A stretch of DNA of 64,000 nucleotides from Gordoniibacillus chartarius. Its GTDB lineage: Bacteria; Bacillota; Bacilli; Paenibacillales; NBRC-103111. Positions 52,358-60,912 of the stretch are shown here, piece by piece. Positions within the stretch are counted from its first letter, which is position 1, and each line of letters opens with the position of its first letter. The DNA lies in contig NZ_JBHLWN010000090.1 of NCBI RefSeq assembly GCF_042432825.1, forward strand, positions 1 through 64,000, in the 5' to 3' direction. Made by a program: the position numbers and the translations under genes. The notes under the pieces were generated by a model that saw nothing but the letters and a program-made list of their open reading frames with translations, ran no database searches and had not been told where the DNA came from.

Positions 52358-53080
52358 TCAATCCGGCGATTTCTTCCGGTACACCCGCTCGGGGCGGCCG
52401 ACGATGCCGTAAGACAGGTCGGCGTATACTTCGCCCGAGCTGACGAGATACTCCAAATAGCGGCGGCCTGTCGAACGGCTGACGCCGATCTCCTTGGCGA
52501 TTTGCTCCGCCGTCTTGCCGGTTGCCGCGGCGGATATCGCTTGCACGATTTTCACCAGCGTTAATTTGTCGATGCCTTTGGGGAGGTCGGAGGTATTCGA
52601 AAGAGACTCTTTCTTGCCCGGTCCCGCCCATAAGCGGTCGACATCGCTCTGATTGATCGTTCCGGATTCGTCCAGGCGGATCAGCTGCTGATGAAAATCC
52701 AGGTAACGGTGCAGCGTTTCTTTCAGCCTTTCCAGTAAGACGGGCTTCATAATGTAATCGAAAGCTCCGCCGCGAACGGCTTCCCGAACCGTCTCGACTT
52801 CTTTGGCCGCCGTAATCATAATGACATCGGTATTCCGGTACGTTTGCCGGATGTACGTGAGCAGCTCCAAGCCGCTGGTGCCAGGGACATATACATCCAG
52901 CATCACGAGCTGGGGTCTGAGAATGTCGAGCTGCTCTTTGGCCTGATCTCCGTCCGTGGCGATACCGACAACGCGAAACGCGTCCAGCTTCTCCACAAAC
53001 CTCCGGTGGATTTCGGCAATCTTGACTTCATCTTCGACGATCAGAACATCAATGATCGGATGCTGCGGCTCCGGGTTCAT
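52358..53080 (-). CDS. CitB/DcuR-type response regulator
   Basis: A 240-residue regulator. The receiver has IVEDE (14-18), phosphoacceptor Asp62 in VMLDVYVPGTSG and Lys in YIMKPV near 115. A C-terminal winged HTH follows (TAEQIAKEIGVSRSTGRRYLEYLVSSG) and GRPERVYRKK at the end. This architecture belongs to regulators of citrate and C4-dicarboxylate uptake. It is encoded 15 bp downstream of its kinase and divergent from the tct operon, its likely target. Confidence 0.92.
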   Translation of the reverse strand: MNPEPQHPIIDVLIVEDEVKIAEIHRRFVEKLDAFRVVGIATDGDQAKEQLDILRPQLVMLDVYVPGTSGLELLTYIRQTYRNTDVIMITAAKEVETVREAVRGGAFDYIMKPVLLERLKETLHRYLDFHQQLIRLDESGTINQSDVDRLWAGPGKKESLSNTSDLPKGIDKLTLVKIVQAISAAATGKTAEQIAKEIGVSRSTGRRYLEYLVSSGEVYADLSYGIVGRPERVYRKKSPD

Positions 53081-53095
53081 GGTACGGCCTCCTTG

Positions 53096-54685
53096 TCAGC
53101 GGGAATGAGGATGCTTCGGAATCGCAACGGTAAATACGGTGCCGCCCGACGGATTGCGATGAAACGTAATATATCCGGACAGCCGATCGACGGCATGCTG
53201 CACTAAGGCCAGCCCGATTCCGCGCTGCTCCCCTTTGGTCGAATAGCCCTTTGTAAAAATAGAGCCGCCGATCTCCTCCGGGATGCCGATTCCCCGGTCC
53301 TCGCATTCGATAATCAAGTCCTCGCCCAGGTCCGTCAAAAACAATTTGACATACAGTTCCGTGTTTTCCCCGCCGGCAAGAACCGCCTCCATCGCATTGT
53401 CGATCAAGTTGCCGATGATGGTGACCAGCAAGCTCCGGTCGATGTGCTCCGGGATGTCCGCAAACGAGCTTTCGGGATCGATTTCGAAGGTTAATTTCAA
53501 TTCTTGCGCATGATTGAACTTGCCGATCAGCAGCCCCCCGATCACCGGATCGGGAATTTCGCGCATCAGGAACTGAACCCGGTTCTGGTGAACATCCGAT
53601 TCCTTGGAAATGAGCTCGACGGCTTCCTGGTAAGATTCCAGCTGAATGAGTCCGGCGATGACATGCAGTTTGTTCGAAAATTCGTGCGTCTGCGCCCTCA
53701 GCGCATCGGCGAACTGCCGCACCTGCGACAGCTCCTCGGCCAGGCGGTACAGCTCGGATTTGCTGCGAAAGCTCGACACCGCTCCGGTCACTTCGCGTTT
53801 GCGGCTTATGATCGGCACCCGGTTGACGATCACTTCGTGATCGCCGATCAGCATTTCGTGGTCGAATTGGGCTTCGCCCGTACGGACGACCTCGTACAAG
53901 CGGCTGTTAGGGAGAACGTCCTCAATATGCTTTCCCTTGATGGCAGCGCTTACGGGCAGGTCCAGCAGCTGCGTTGCGTAACGGTTCGCCAGCGTAATCA
54001 TGCCATCTTTGTTTACGGCTATAACACCTTCGCGAATCGACTCCAGAATGGCCTGCTTCTCTGTATATAGTTCCCCGATTTCTTTAGGTTCAAGCCCAAG
54101 AATGGCGCTTCGCACGTTGCGGGCGATGAAGACCGACCCGATCAGGCCGACGGCGAGCACGGTCAAGGAAATCAGCATAATTCGCGACCGGTACGCGGCC
54201 GCGATCAAATCGATATCTTCCGCAAGAAAGCCGACGGACACAATCCCTATCACTTGTCCCTGCTCATCGAATATCGGAGCTTTGCCGCGCAGCGCGAGCC
54301 CCAGCGAGCCGTAGGCCTTGGAAATAATCGAACGTCCTTCGAGAACGGGGCCGTTGTCGCCTCCAACCATCTCCTTGCCGATTCGATCGGGCAGCGGGTG
54401 GGAATAACGGATGCCGCTGCGGTTGCCGACCACGATGTATTCCGCATCGATTTTGCCGCGGATCGCTTCCGCAATCGGCTGGATGATGGAGGAAGGCTCG
54501 GAGGTTTGAAAAGCACGGCGAATTTCGGGCATATTGGCCACGGTTTCGGCAACCTTGAGGGCGCGTGTACCGATTTGATCCTCAAGCGCGCTTGTCATCA
54601 TGGAATCAAATGCGCTGCCAAGACCGACGATGAGGAGCAGCAGGAGCGAGCAAATAACGAGAATAAGCTTGGTTTGCAGCTTCAT
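53096..54685 (-). CDS. CitA/DcuS-type sensor histidine kinase
   Basis: A 529-residue kinase. TM1 covers about 8-26, the extracellular PAS-like (sCache) domain 30-165 with RYSHPLPDRIGKEMVGGD (93-110), whose Arg, His and Gly residues bind carboxylates in CitA/DcuS. TM2 is at about 170-188 and a cytosolic PAS at 205-310. The phosphoacceptor is His334 in QTHEFSNKLHVIAGLIQL, followed by an ATPase with GNLIDNAMEAV, DRGIGIP and KGEQRGIGLALV. It senses an external di- or tricarboxylate and signals to the regulator gene downstream. It is divergent from tctC. Confidence 0.93.
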   Translation of the reverse strand: MKLQTKLILVICSLLLLLIVGLGSAFDSMMTSALEDQIGTRALKVAETVANMPEIRRAFQTSEPSSIIQPIAEAIRGKIDAEYIVVGNRSGIRYSHPLPDRIGKEMVGGDNGPVLEGRSIISKAYGSLGLALRGKAPIFDEQGQVIGIVSVGFLAEDIDLIAAAYRSRIMLISLTVLAVGLIGSVFIARNVRSAILGLEPKEIGELYTEKQAILESIREGVIAVNKDGMITLANRYATQLLDLPVSAAIKGKHIEDVLPNSRLYEVVRTGEAQFDHEMLIGDHEVIVNRVPIISRKREVTGAVSSFRSKSELYRLAEELSQVRQFADALRAQTHEFSNKLHVIAGLIQLESYQEAVELISKESDVHQNRVQFLMREIPDPVIGGLLIGKFNHAQELKLTFEIDPESSFADIPEHIDRSLLVTIIGNLIDNAMEAVLAGGENTELYVKLFLTDLGEDLIIECEDRGIGIPEEIGGSIFTKGYSTKGEQRGIGLALVQHAVDRLSGYITFHRNPSGGTVFTVAIPKHPHSR

Positions 54686-54852
54686 GACTGAGATGGCTCC
54701 CGTTTTTTTTGTTTGTATTGTATCATAAAGCGTTTTCCATTTGCCCGGTTTCAGCCGGTGACGGTCGTGAACAATATGAACAAAATGTCCACAACAGCGT
54801 TAATGCAACTAATTTCGTTAAACTATTCGGAACGAGGGAAGGGATGTTATTC

Positions 54853-54866
54853 TGAAAGCGCTTCAA
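54853..54866 (+). promoter_or_regulatory. cre-like site upstream of tctC
   Basis: TGAAAGCGCTTCAA matches 12 of 14 positions of the CcpA cre consensus, with a perfect AAGCGCTT centre. It lies 47 bp before the tctC start. AGCGTATACA follows at 54871 and recalls the AAGCGAATACA of the two module A blocks. Confidence 0.45.
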
Positions 54867-54912
54867 AGAAAGCGTATACAAGTAGGCGAAAACAACATTG
54901 GAGGGGTTTCTA

Positions 54913-55983
54913 ATGATACAACGTCTTGCGGCAGTTTCCTGGAAAGTTACGGCGATCGGCATTCTGGCGGCGGGCTTAGCGGCTTGCGGCAGCAATGCGG
55001 CGAAGCCGTCGGATACGGCGGCCCCGGCGGGCGCAGGCAAAGAGCCGGCTGCACCGGCGGCGAAATCCGGCTACCCGGAAAGAGCGGTCAGCATCGTCGC
55101 ACCTTCCGGCGCCGGCGGCGGATGGGACATGACGGCGCGTACGATCGCCAAAGTGCTGGCGGAGTCGAAAGCGATCGACAAGCCGGTCACGGTCGAGAAT
55201 AAGCCGGGCGGAGGCGGGGCCGTATTCCTGGCGGAATATGCGACCAAAGACGTGAAGGACGACTACAAGCTGTTCGTTAGTTCGCCGCCGATTCTGATCA
55301 ACCATCTGAAGAAGGAAGGCAACTCGCCGTTCGGCTACAACGATACGACGCCGCTCGCCCAACTGACGAAAGATTACGGCGCTGTTGCGGTTGCGGCGGA
55401 TTCGAAATATAAAGATTTGAAATCGCTGCTCGACGACATGAAGGCGGATCCTTCCAAACTGACGGTTGCCGGCGGTTCGGCGCCCGGCTCGATGGACCAC
55501 CTGGTATCCATTCTCCCGGCGTTCAAATACGGCATCGACCCGAAGAAGGTGAAGTACGTATCCTATGACGGCGGCGGGGAAGCCGTAACGGCGCTGCTCG
55601 GCGGCAATGCGAACGTCCTCGGTACGGACGCTTCGTCGCTGGATCAATACGTGAAGGCCGGCAAAATCCGCATTCTCGCCGTTGCCGCACCGTCCCGGCT
55701 CGGCGGCAGCTTGAAGGAGGTTCCGACGATGAAAGAGCAGGGCATCGACGCCGAGTTCTTGATCTGGCGCGGCTTCTTCGGTCCGAAGAACATGAGCGCA
55801 GGCGCCAAGAGCTACTGGGAAGCCACCATTAAGAAGATGGTGGAATCCGATGTCTGGAAGAAGGAAATGCAAGCCAACAACTGGGAAACGGACTACAAGA
55901 AGGCTGACGATTTCAAAGCGTTCCTAAGCCAGCAGGAGAATCAGCTGAAAGACATGCTGACGGCGCTCGGCATGCAGAAATAA
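54913..55983 (+). CDS. tctC: tripartite tricarboxylate transporter substrate-binding lipoprotein
   Basis: A 356-residue TctC/Bug-type protein. The signal peptide ends in LAAC (lipobox, Cys near residue 25), then an Ala/Pro linker. The mature part has VSIVAPSGAGGGWDMTARTI, VENKPGGGGAVFLAEYA and VAGGSAPGSMDHL, the ligand-pocket loops that hold carboxylates through main-chain amides. GGAGGGG lies 6 nt before the ATG at 54913. It is the first gene of the transport operon, divergent from the sensor kinase. The substrate is a di- or tricarboxylate such as citrate or malate. Confidence 0.92.
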   Translation: MIQRLAAVSWKVTAIGILAAGLAACGSNAAKPSDTAAPAGAGKEPAAPAAKSGYPERAVSIVAPSGAGGGWDMTARTIAKVLAESKAIDKPVTVENKPGGGGAVFLAEYATKDVKDDYKLFVSSPPILINHLKKEGNSPFGYNDTTPLAQLTKDYGAVAVAADSKYKDLKSLLDDMKADPSKLTVAGGSAPGSMDHLVSILPAFKYGIDPKKVKYVSYDGGGEAVTALLGGNANVLGTDASSLDQYVKAGKIRILAVAAPSRLGGSLKEVPTMKEQGIDAEFLIWRGFFGPKNMSAGAKSYWEATIKKMVESDVWKKEMQANNWETDYKKADDFKAFLSQQENQLKDMLTALGMQK

Positions 55984-56045
55984 ACCGGACGGTATAGGGA
56001 GAATAGCCGATATTCTCCCTTGCCCTTAGGGCAGGAGGAAGAGAG

Positions 56046-56507
56046 ATGAATACGACGTTTGACCGCTATGCGGCGATTGTTTTTTTCGCCGTCGGCATCG
56101 CTTTTATCGTCGGTGCGCAGAGCATATCGACAAGCGCCTACGGCAGCAATGTCGGCGCGAACATGTTCCCGATGCTGCTCGGCGCATTCTTGTCCATCAT
56201 GAGCGTTCGATTGCTGATCGACACGTTTCGCAAGCAGAAAGCCGAGAAGGGTAAGGAGCAGCTGGACTACAAGAGGTTTCTAATCATTTTGGTTTCGGCC
56301 GTGCTGTACGCATGGTTTCTGGAAGAGATCGGATTTGTCATTTCGACTTTCCTGTTCCTGATGATCGGGTTTCAGACGATGCAGAAGGGGAAGGTGTGGG
56401 CGTCCCTGCTCATTGCCGGCTGCTTCTCCTATGGCGTTTATTTTTTGTATGTGCATGTGCTGGAAGGCTCGCTGCCCGGTTTTCCAGCTTGGTTAGGAGG
56501 AGCTTGA
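56046..56507 (+). CDS. tctB: tripartite tricarboxylate transporter small membrane subunit
   Basis: A 153-residue TctB protein with four hydrophobic helices (TYAAIVFFAVGIAFIV-like start, PMLLGAFLSIMSVRLLI, FLIILVSAVLYAWFL, ASLLIAGCFSYGVYFLYV). It forms the inner-membrane channel with TctA. AGGAGGAAGAG precedes the ATG. It ends 1 bp before tctA starts. Confidence 0.9.
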   Translation: MNTTFDRYAAIVFFAVGIAFIVGAQSISTSAYGSNVGANMFPMLLGAFLSIMSVRLLIDTFRKQKAEKGKEQLDYKRFLIILVSAVLYAWFLEEIGFVISTFLFLMIGFQTMQKGKVWASLLIAGCFSYGVYFLYVHVLEGSLPGFPAWLGGA

Positions 56508-56508
56508 C

Positions 56509-58035
56509 ATGAGCACGATCGATTATGTTTTTCACGGTTTAAGCACGGCGATGCAATGGCACAACGTCCTCTTCGTGTTCTTGGGCGTGCTGATCGGTAC
56601 GGTAGTCGGCGTATTGCCGGGGATCGGCCCGATGAGCGGCGTCGCCCTGCTGATTCCGATCACGGCGACGATGACAGCCGGCATGGGCCCGGAGGAAGCG
56701 GCGACGAGCTCGATCATTTTGCTGGCGGGCGTTTACTACGGTGCGATGTACGGAGGTTCGACGACGTCCATCCTGCTCAATACGCCGGGCGAATCGTCAT
56801 CTGTCGTTACTACGCTCGACGGCTATCAGATGGCGAAGCAAGGCAGAGCGGGAGCGGCGCTGTCAATAGCGGCGATCGGCTCGTTTGTGGCCGGCATCGT
56901 CGCCTTGATCGGTCTCATTTTCATGGCTCGTCCGCTGTCGTCGGTTGCGATCAAGTTCGGACCCGCCGAGTATTTCTCTCTCATGGTGCTCGGGCTTCTC
57001 GCTATCAGCGGTCTAGCCGGCAAATCGATGGTCAAGGCGCTCATAATGACCGCCTTCGGGCTGCTGCTCGCGACGATCGGCATCGACAACGTCTCGGGCG
57101 TAGAGCGGTTCACGTTCGGCATTCCGGAGCTGTATCAGGGACTCGAATTCCTGACGGTTGCGGTAGGCACGTTCGCAGTCGGGGAAGTGTTCAAGACGAT
57201 CTTGCAGCGGGAAAGCAACGACGGCCAGGTCGCCAAAATCAACCGCATCCTGCCGACGAAGCAGGATCTGAAGGACAGCGCGGCGCCGATTGCCCGCGGC
57301 TCCGTGCTCGGCTTCTTTATCGGCCTGCTGCCCGGCGCTGGCGCCATTCTCGCCTCCTTCTTCGCTTATGTCATGGAGAAGAAGCTGAGCAAGCATCCCG
57401 AGAAGTTCGGCAAGGGAGCGATCGAGGGTGTCGCCTCTCCGGAATCCGCTAATAACGCCGCTTCCGGCGGCGCGATGATCCCGCTGCTGACGCTCGGCAT
57501 TCCGTCGTCCGGCACGACCGCGATCCTGATGGGCGCCTTCATCATGTACAATGTGCAGCCGGGTCCTTTGCTGTTCCAGGATCACCCGCAGCTGGCATGG
57601 GGCGTGATCGCAAGCATGTTCGTCGGCAACTTGATGCTGCTCGTACTCAACATGCCGCTTGTGAAGCTGTTTGCCAAAGTGATCGAAACGCCGACGAAAT
57701 ATTTGATTCCGCTCATTATCGTCTTTTCCGTATTCGGCGTATATGCGGTTCAATATTCAACGTTCGATCTCATGCTGATCATGGGCTGCGGCGTGGCCGG
57801 CTACTTCCTGGCGAAGAACGATTACCCGCTGGCGCCTCTGGTGCTCGGGCTCATTCTCGGTCCGATGATGGAAAACAATATGCGCCGCGCGCTCACGATT
57901 TCGAACGGCGACTTCATGATTTTCCTGCAGAAGCCGGTCTCGCTTGCGTTCCTGATTATCGGTCTTCTGTGGGTCATGATCCCGCTCATCTTGAAGCTGA
58001 GAGGCAAGAAGGTTCTCGTGAACGAGGAAGGCTAG
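56509..58035 (+). CDS. tctA: tripartite tricarboxylate transporter large membrane subunit
   Basis: A 508-residue TctA protein of usual size, with about twelve helices. The duplicated family motif appears as GVLPGIGPMSGVALLIPIT (33-51) and LGFFIGLLPGAGAILASFFAYVMEK (near 269). AGVYYGAMYGGSTTSILLNTPGE (about 72-94) is the family signature. Secondary, ion-driven uptake with TctB and the TctC lipoprotein. AGGAGG in the end of tctB is its ribosome-binding site, so translation is coupled. Confidence 0.94.
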   Translation: MSTIDYVFHGLSTAMQWHNVLFVFLGVLIGTVVGVLPGIGPMSGVALLIPITATMTAGMGPEEAATSSIILLAGVYYGAMYGGSTTSILLNTPGESSSVVTTLDGYQMAKQGRAGAALSIAAIGSFVAGIVALIGLIFMARPLSSVAIKFGPAEYFSLMVLGLLAISGLAGKSMVKALIMTAFGLLLATIGIDNVSGVERFTFGIPELYQGLEFLTVAVGTFAVGEVFKTILQRESNDGQVAKINRILPTKQDLKDSAAPIARGSVLGFFIGLLPGAGAILASFFAYVMEKKLSKHPEKFGKGAIEGVASPESANNAASGGAMIPLLTLGIPSSGTTAILMGAFIMYNVQPGPLLFQDHPQLAWGVIASMFVGNLMLLVLNMPLVKLFAKVIETPTKYLIPLIIVFSVFGVYAVQYSTFDLMLIMGCGVAGYFLAKNDYPLAPLVLGLILGPMMENNMRRALTISNGDFMIFLQKPVSLAFLIIGLLWVMIPLILKLRGKKVLVNEEG

Positions 58036-58124
58036 ACGTAACGGCAACCTCCTGGAGCAGGGCCCGGACATCATTTACGGCCGGGCACCCGAAACAGGGG
58101 TTTCGAAGATGAAGGAGCTTCACT

Positions 58125-59051
58125 ATGGACGTTTTGCTGCTGATCCTGCTTCATGTCATCGTTCCCGTCTTTCTGCTGATCGGCTCCGGCGTGCTGCTGC
58201 ATCGTTGCTTTCATATGGATATGAACACGTTGTCCAAGCTCAATGCGTTCTTCCTTCTGCCCGCCGTCAGCTTTACGAACATTTATGAGAGTCGCTTCGA
58301 TGCCGGCCTGCTGCTGCAAATCATTGGGTATTTGCTCCTGCAGAGCTGCGCGCTGATCGTGTACGGCAAGCTCGTTGCCCGCTGGGGCCGATATGATAAG
58401 GGGCTGGCTTCGGCGTTCTCCAACAGCGTCGTGCTCAGCAATTCCGGCAACTTCGGCCTTCCGGTCAGCCAGCTCGTCTTCCAAGGCAATCCGCTCGGCT
58501 TGTCCGTACAGGTTGTCGTTTCCATCTATCAAAACCTGCTGACGAATACGTACGGCTTGATGAACGCCGTGTCGGCGCGGAGCCAGGGACGGAAGATGCT
58601 GCAAGAGCTGGTCAAAAATCCGATGATTTACGCCTTCGTGTTCGGCATGCTGATGCATGCGTTCGCGGTTCCCATTCCGGCGTTCCTTTGGACCCCTTTG
58701 CAGAACGTCGCCGCCGCCTTTTTGGCGATAGCGCTAGTCACGCTCGGGGCGCAGTCGGCCTACCTGCAATTCAAGCATATTAGCGCGTCCTTGGTTTTCA
58801 GCTTGCTGGGGAGACTCCTCGTTTCGCCGCTCGCGGCTCTGGGGATTATCGCGCTGCTTCGGCTGGACGGCACCGTTGCGCAAGCGCTGCTCATAGCGAG
58901 CTCCTTTCCGACGTCCCGCAACAGCGCCGCGTTCGCCCTGGAATACAACAATCAACCGGAATTCGCCGCGCAGGCGGTGCTGCTGTCTACCCTGCTTAGC
59001 AGCGTGACGGTAACGTTCGTCGTGTTTACAGCTAAAGTCATTTATTCATGA
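58125..59051 (+). CDS. AEC-family transporter (auxin efflux carrier/malate permease type)
   Basis: A 308-residue inner-membrane protein with ten hydrophobic segments. FSNSVVLSNSGNFGLPVSQLVFQG (about 98-121) is the AEC N-terminal motif with the crossing proline, and LLIASSFPTSRNSAAFALEYN near 258 is its C-terminal counterpart. Relatives carry malate, malonate and other carboxylates. It is 89 bp after tctA and overlaps the malic-enzyme region, so malate or another dicarboxylate is the likely cargo. Confidence 0.88.
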   Translation: MDVLLLILLHVIVPVFLLIGSGVLLHRCFHMDMNTLSKLNAFFLLPAVSFTNIYESRFDAGLLLQIIGYLLLQSCALIVYGKLVARWGRYDKGLASAFSNSVVLSNSGNFGLPVSQLVFQGNPLGLSVQVVVSIYQNLLTNTYGLMNAVSARSQGRKMLQELVKNPMIYAFVFGMLMHAFAVPIPAFLWTPLQNVAAAFLAIALVTLGAQSAYLQFKHISASLVFSLLGRLLVSPLAALGIIALLRLDGTVAQALLIASSFPTSRNSAAFALEYNNQPEFAAQAVLLSTLLSSVTVTFVVFTAKVIYS

Positions 59052-59065
59052 AGGGGAGTTCAGCG

Positions 59066-60526
59066 ATGAAACTTTCGATGGGCGGAAAAAGTATCATTTT
59101 GCGATTGGAATTGCAGACGGAGCATCTCCATTTCGGCCAGCTCATTACCGTGATTACGGAAAATGGCGGGGATGTCGTCGCCATCGACGTCATTCAAACC
59201 GGAGCGAATTGGTCGGTTCGGGATATTACGGTGACGGCCTCGGAGCAAGCTCAGCTGGAGAGCATCACTTCTACAATCAAGGAGCTGCCGGGTGTGCGGC
59301 TCGTACACGTTTCGGACCGGACGTTCCTGCTGCATCTAGGCGGCAAGATCGAGATGAAGCCGAAAGCTCCGATTCAAAACCGGGACGACTTGTCCCGCGT
59401 GTATACGCCGGATGTGGCCAGAGTGTGCATGGCGATTTACGAGCAGCCGGACAATGCCTACAAGCTGACCATTAAGCGGAATACCGTTGCGGTCGTGTCT
59501 GACGGAAGCGCTGTTCTCGGTCTCGGCAACATCGGTCCGTATGCGGCGATGCCGGTCATGGAAGGGAAGGCGATGCTGTTCAAGCAGTTCGCCGACGTCG
59601 ACGCGTTTCCGATCTGTCTAAGCACCCAAAGCACGGAGGACATCGTTGCGGCCGTCCGGCATTTGGCACCGGCGTTCGGCGGCATTAACCTGGAGGACAT
59701 CTCCTCGCCGCGCTGCTTCGAGATCGAACAGCGGCTCAGGGAGGAGCTGGATATTCCGGTGTTTCACGACGATCAGCACGGCACTGCCGTCGTGCTCTAC
59801 GCCGGGCTGATCAATGCGCTCAAGGTGGTCGGCAAACGGATCGACGAGGTTAAGGTTGTCGTTTGCGGCATCGGGGCGGCGGGAATCGCCTGCTCCAACA
59901 TTTTGCTCGCGGCCGGTGTGAAGGAACTGATCGGTGTGGATCGTGAAGGGGCGCTGGTCCGAACCCGCCGTTATGCGAATCCGATGTGGAACGACTACGC
60001 GCAGCGGACGAATCCGAACGAGCTTACAGGTACTCTTCACGACGTGCTTGAAGAGGCGGACGTATTTATCGGCTTGTCTGCGGGAGGCGTGCTGAAGCGA
60101 GCTGACGTGGAACGGATGAAGCAGCGGCCGGTCGTGTTTGTAATGGCGAATCCGACGCCGGAAATTCATCCGGACGAAATCGAAGACATTGCCGGCGTTA
60201 TTGCTACGGGCCGGTCCGATTTTCCGAACCAAATCAATAATGTGCTTTGCTTTCCGGGCATATTCCGCGCCGCTCTCGATTGCCAAGCCCGCACGATCAA
60301 CGAGGAGATGAAGCTGGCGGCTTCCGCTGCAATCGCTTCCGTCGTTACGCCGCAGGAGCTGAACAAGCTGTACATTATCCCGAGCGTATTTAACCAGGAG
60401 GTTGTGCGGCGGATCCGGGAGGCTGTCATCCAAGCGGCTATTCGGACCGGGGTGGCGCGGCGCATCCCGAGAGAGTTTCGGCAGCCGGAGCAGCCTGTTG
60501 TGAGCGAGCTTCCGGGGAGCAGGTAG
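59066..60526 (+). CDS. NAD(P)-dependent malic enzyme with N-terminal ACT-like domain
   Basis: A 486-residue protein. Residues 1-85 form an ACT-like regulatory domain (LELQTEHLHFGQLITVITEN). The malic N-domain has SRVYTPDVARVC and the catalytic-lysine region MEGKAMLFKQFADVDAFP. The metal-binding stretch is GGINLEDISSPRCFEIE and FHDDQHGTA; the NAD domain has VVCGIGAAGIACSN near 271. It converts malate to pyruvate and CO2. The ATG at 59066 has AAGGGGAG 7 nt upstream. It follows the AEC carrier gene, whose stop lies only 14 bp before, so the operon takes up and oxidises malate. Confidence 0.93.
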   Translation: MKLSMGGKSIILRLELQTEHLHFGQLITVITENGGDVVAIDVIQTGANWSVRDITVTASEQAQLESITSTIKELPGVRLVHVSDRTFLLHLGGKIEMKPKAPIQNRDDLSRVYTPDVARVCMAIYEQPDNAYKLTIKRNTVAVVSDGSAVLGLGNIGPYAAMPVMEGKAMLFKQFADVDAFPICLSTQSTEDIVAAVRHLAPAFGGINLEDISSPRCFEIEQRLREELDIPVFHDDQHGTAVVLYAGLINALKVVGKRIDEVKVVVCGIGAAGIACSNILLAAGVKELIGVDREGALVRTRRYANPMWNDYAQRTNPNELTGTLHDVLEEADVFIGLSAGGVLKRADVERMKQRPVVFVMANPTPEIHPDEIEDIAGVIATGRSDFPNQINNVLCFPGIFRAALDCQARTINEEMKLAASAAIASVVTPQELNKLYIIPSVFNQEVVRRIREAVIQAAIRTGVARRIPREFRQPEQPVVSELPGSR

Positions 60527-60542
60527 AGGAGGGCGGGAACGG

Positions 60543-60788
60543 ATGAGCGGCTTGAACCCGAATGCGATTGTCGACATAAATAAAACGGCGAATGCGTATG
60601 CAGCCAGCATCGTGCTCAAAATCCATAACCGCTACATCGATGTCAAGAGCATTCTGGGGCTCACCTTGACGCTGACGCTCGACATGGATTATGAGCTGGA
60701 TATTCACGGTCCGGACGAAGCGGAGGCCAAGCGGGCGATGGCGGACGTATTTCGCAAGCACGGCATGAAGGTGTACGTGTTACCTTGA
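60543..60788 (+). CDS. HPr-like protein lacking the catalytic histidine (Crh-like)
   Basis: An 81-residue protein alignable with HPr over most of its length: TANAYAASIVLKIHNRYIDV corresponds to TASKYDADVNLEYNGKTVNL of HPr, and KSILGL matches the KSIMGV motif with the regulatory serine (Ser36, HPr Ser46). The position of HPr His15 is Asn5, Arg17 is also replaced, and the first beta-strand (about 10 residues) is missing. It cannot act as a phosphocarrier. As in Crh, serine phosphorylation by HPrK could make it a CcpA corepressor; that is inference. AGGAGGG precedes the ATG, 16 bp after the malic enzyme. Confidence 0.75.
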   Translation: MSGLNPNAIVDINKTANAYAASIVLKIHNRYIDVKSILGLTLTLTLDMDYELDIHGPDEAEAKRAMADVFRKHGMKVYVLP

Positions 60789-60793
60789 TTCGG

Positions 60794-60836
60794 TTTGGGG
60801 GAACGGCGGCTGCCGTTCCCCCAAACGTTTTATTTT
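60794..60836 (+). terminator. terminator of the tct-malic enzyme operon
   Basis: GTTTGGGGGAACGGC (60794-60808), loop GGCT, and the perfect 15-nt complement to 60827, then GTTTTATTTT. Confidence 0.92.
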
Positions 60837-60912
60837 ACGCGCTGTCTTGTTTGTACTCCTCAACGGAGTGTCGGCTTGCAATCGGTGTATTCGCAAGCCC
60901 TTCTTGCGTGAT

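Noticed and set aside
56556..57452. Arg/Gly-rich + frame inside tctA
   Set aside because: Composition is typical of an out-of-frame shadow and tctA is complete in the other frame.
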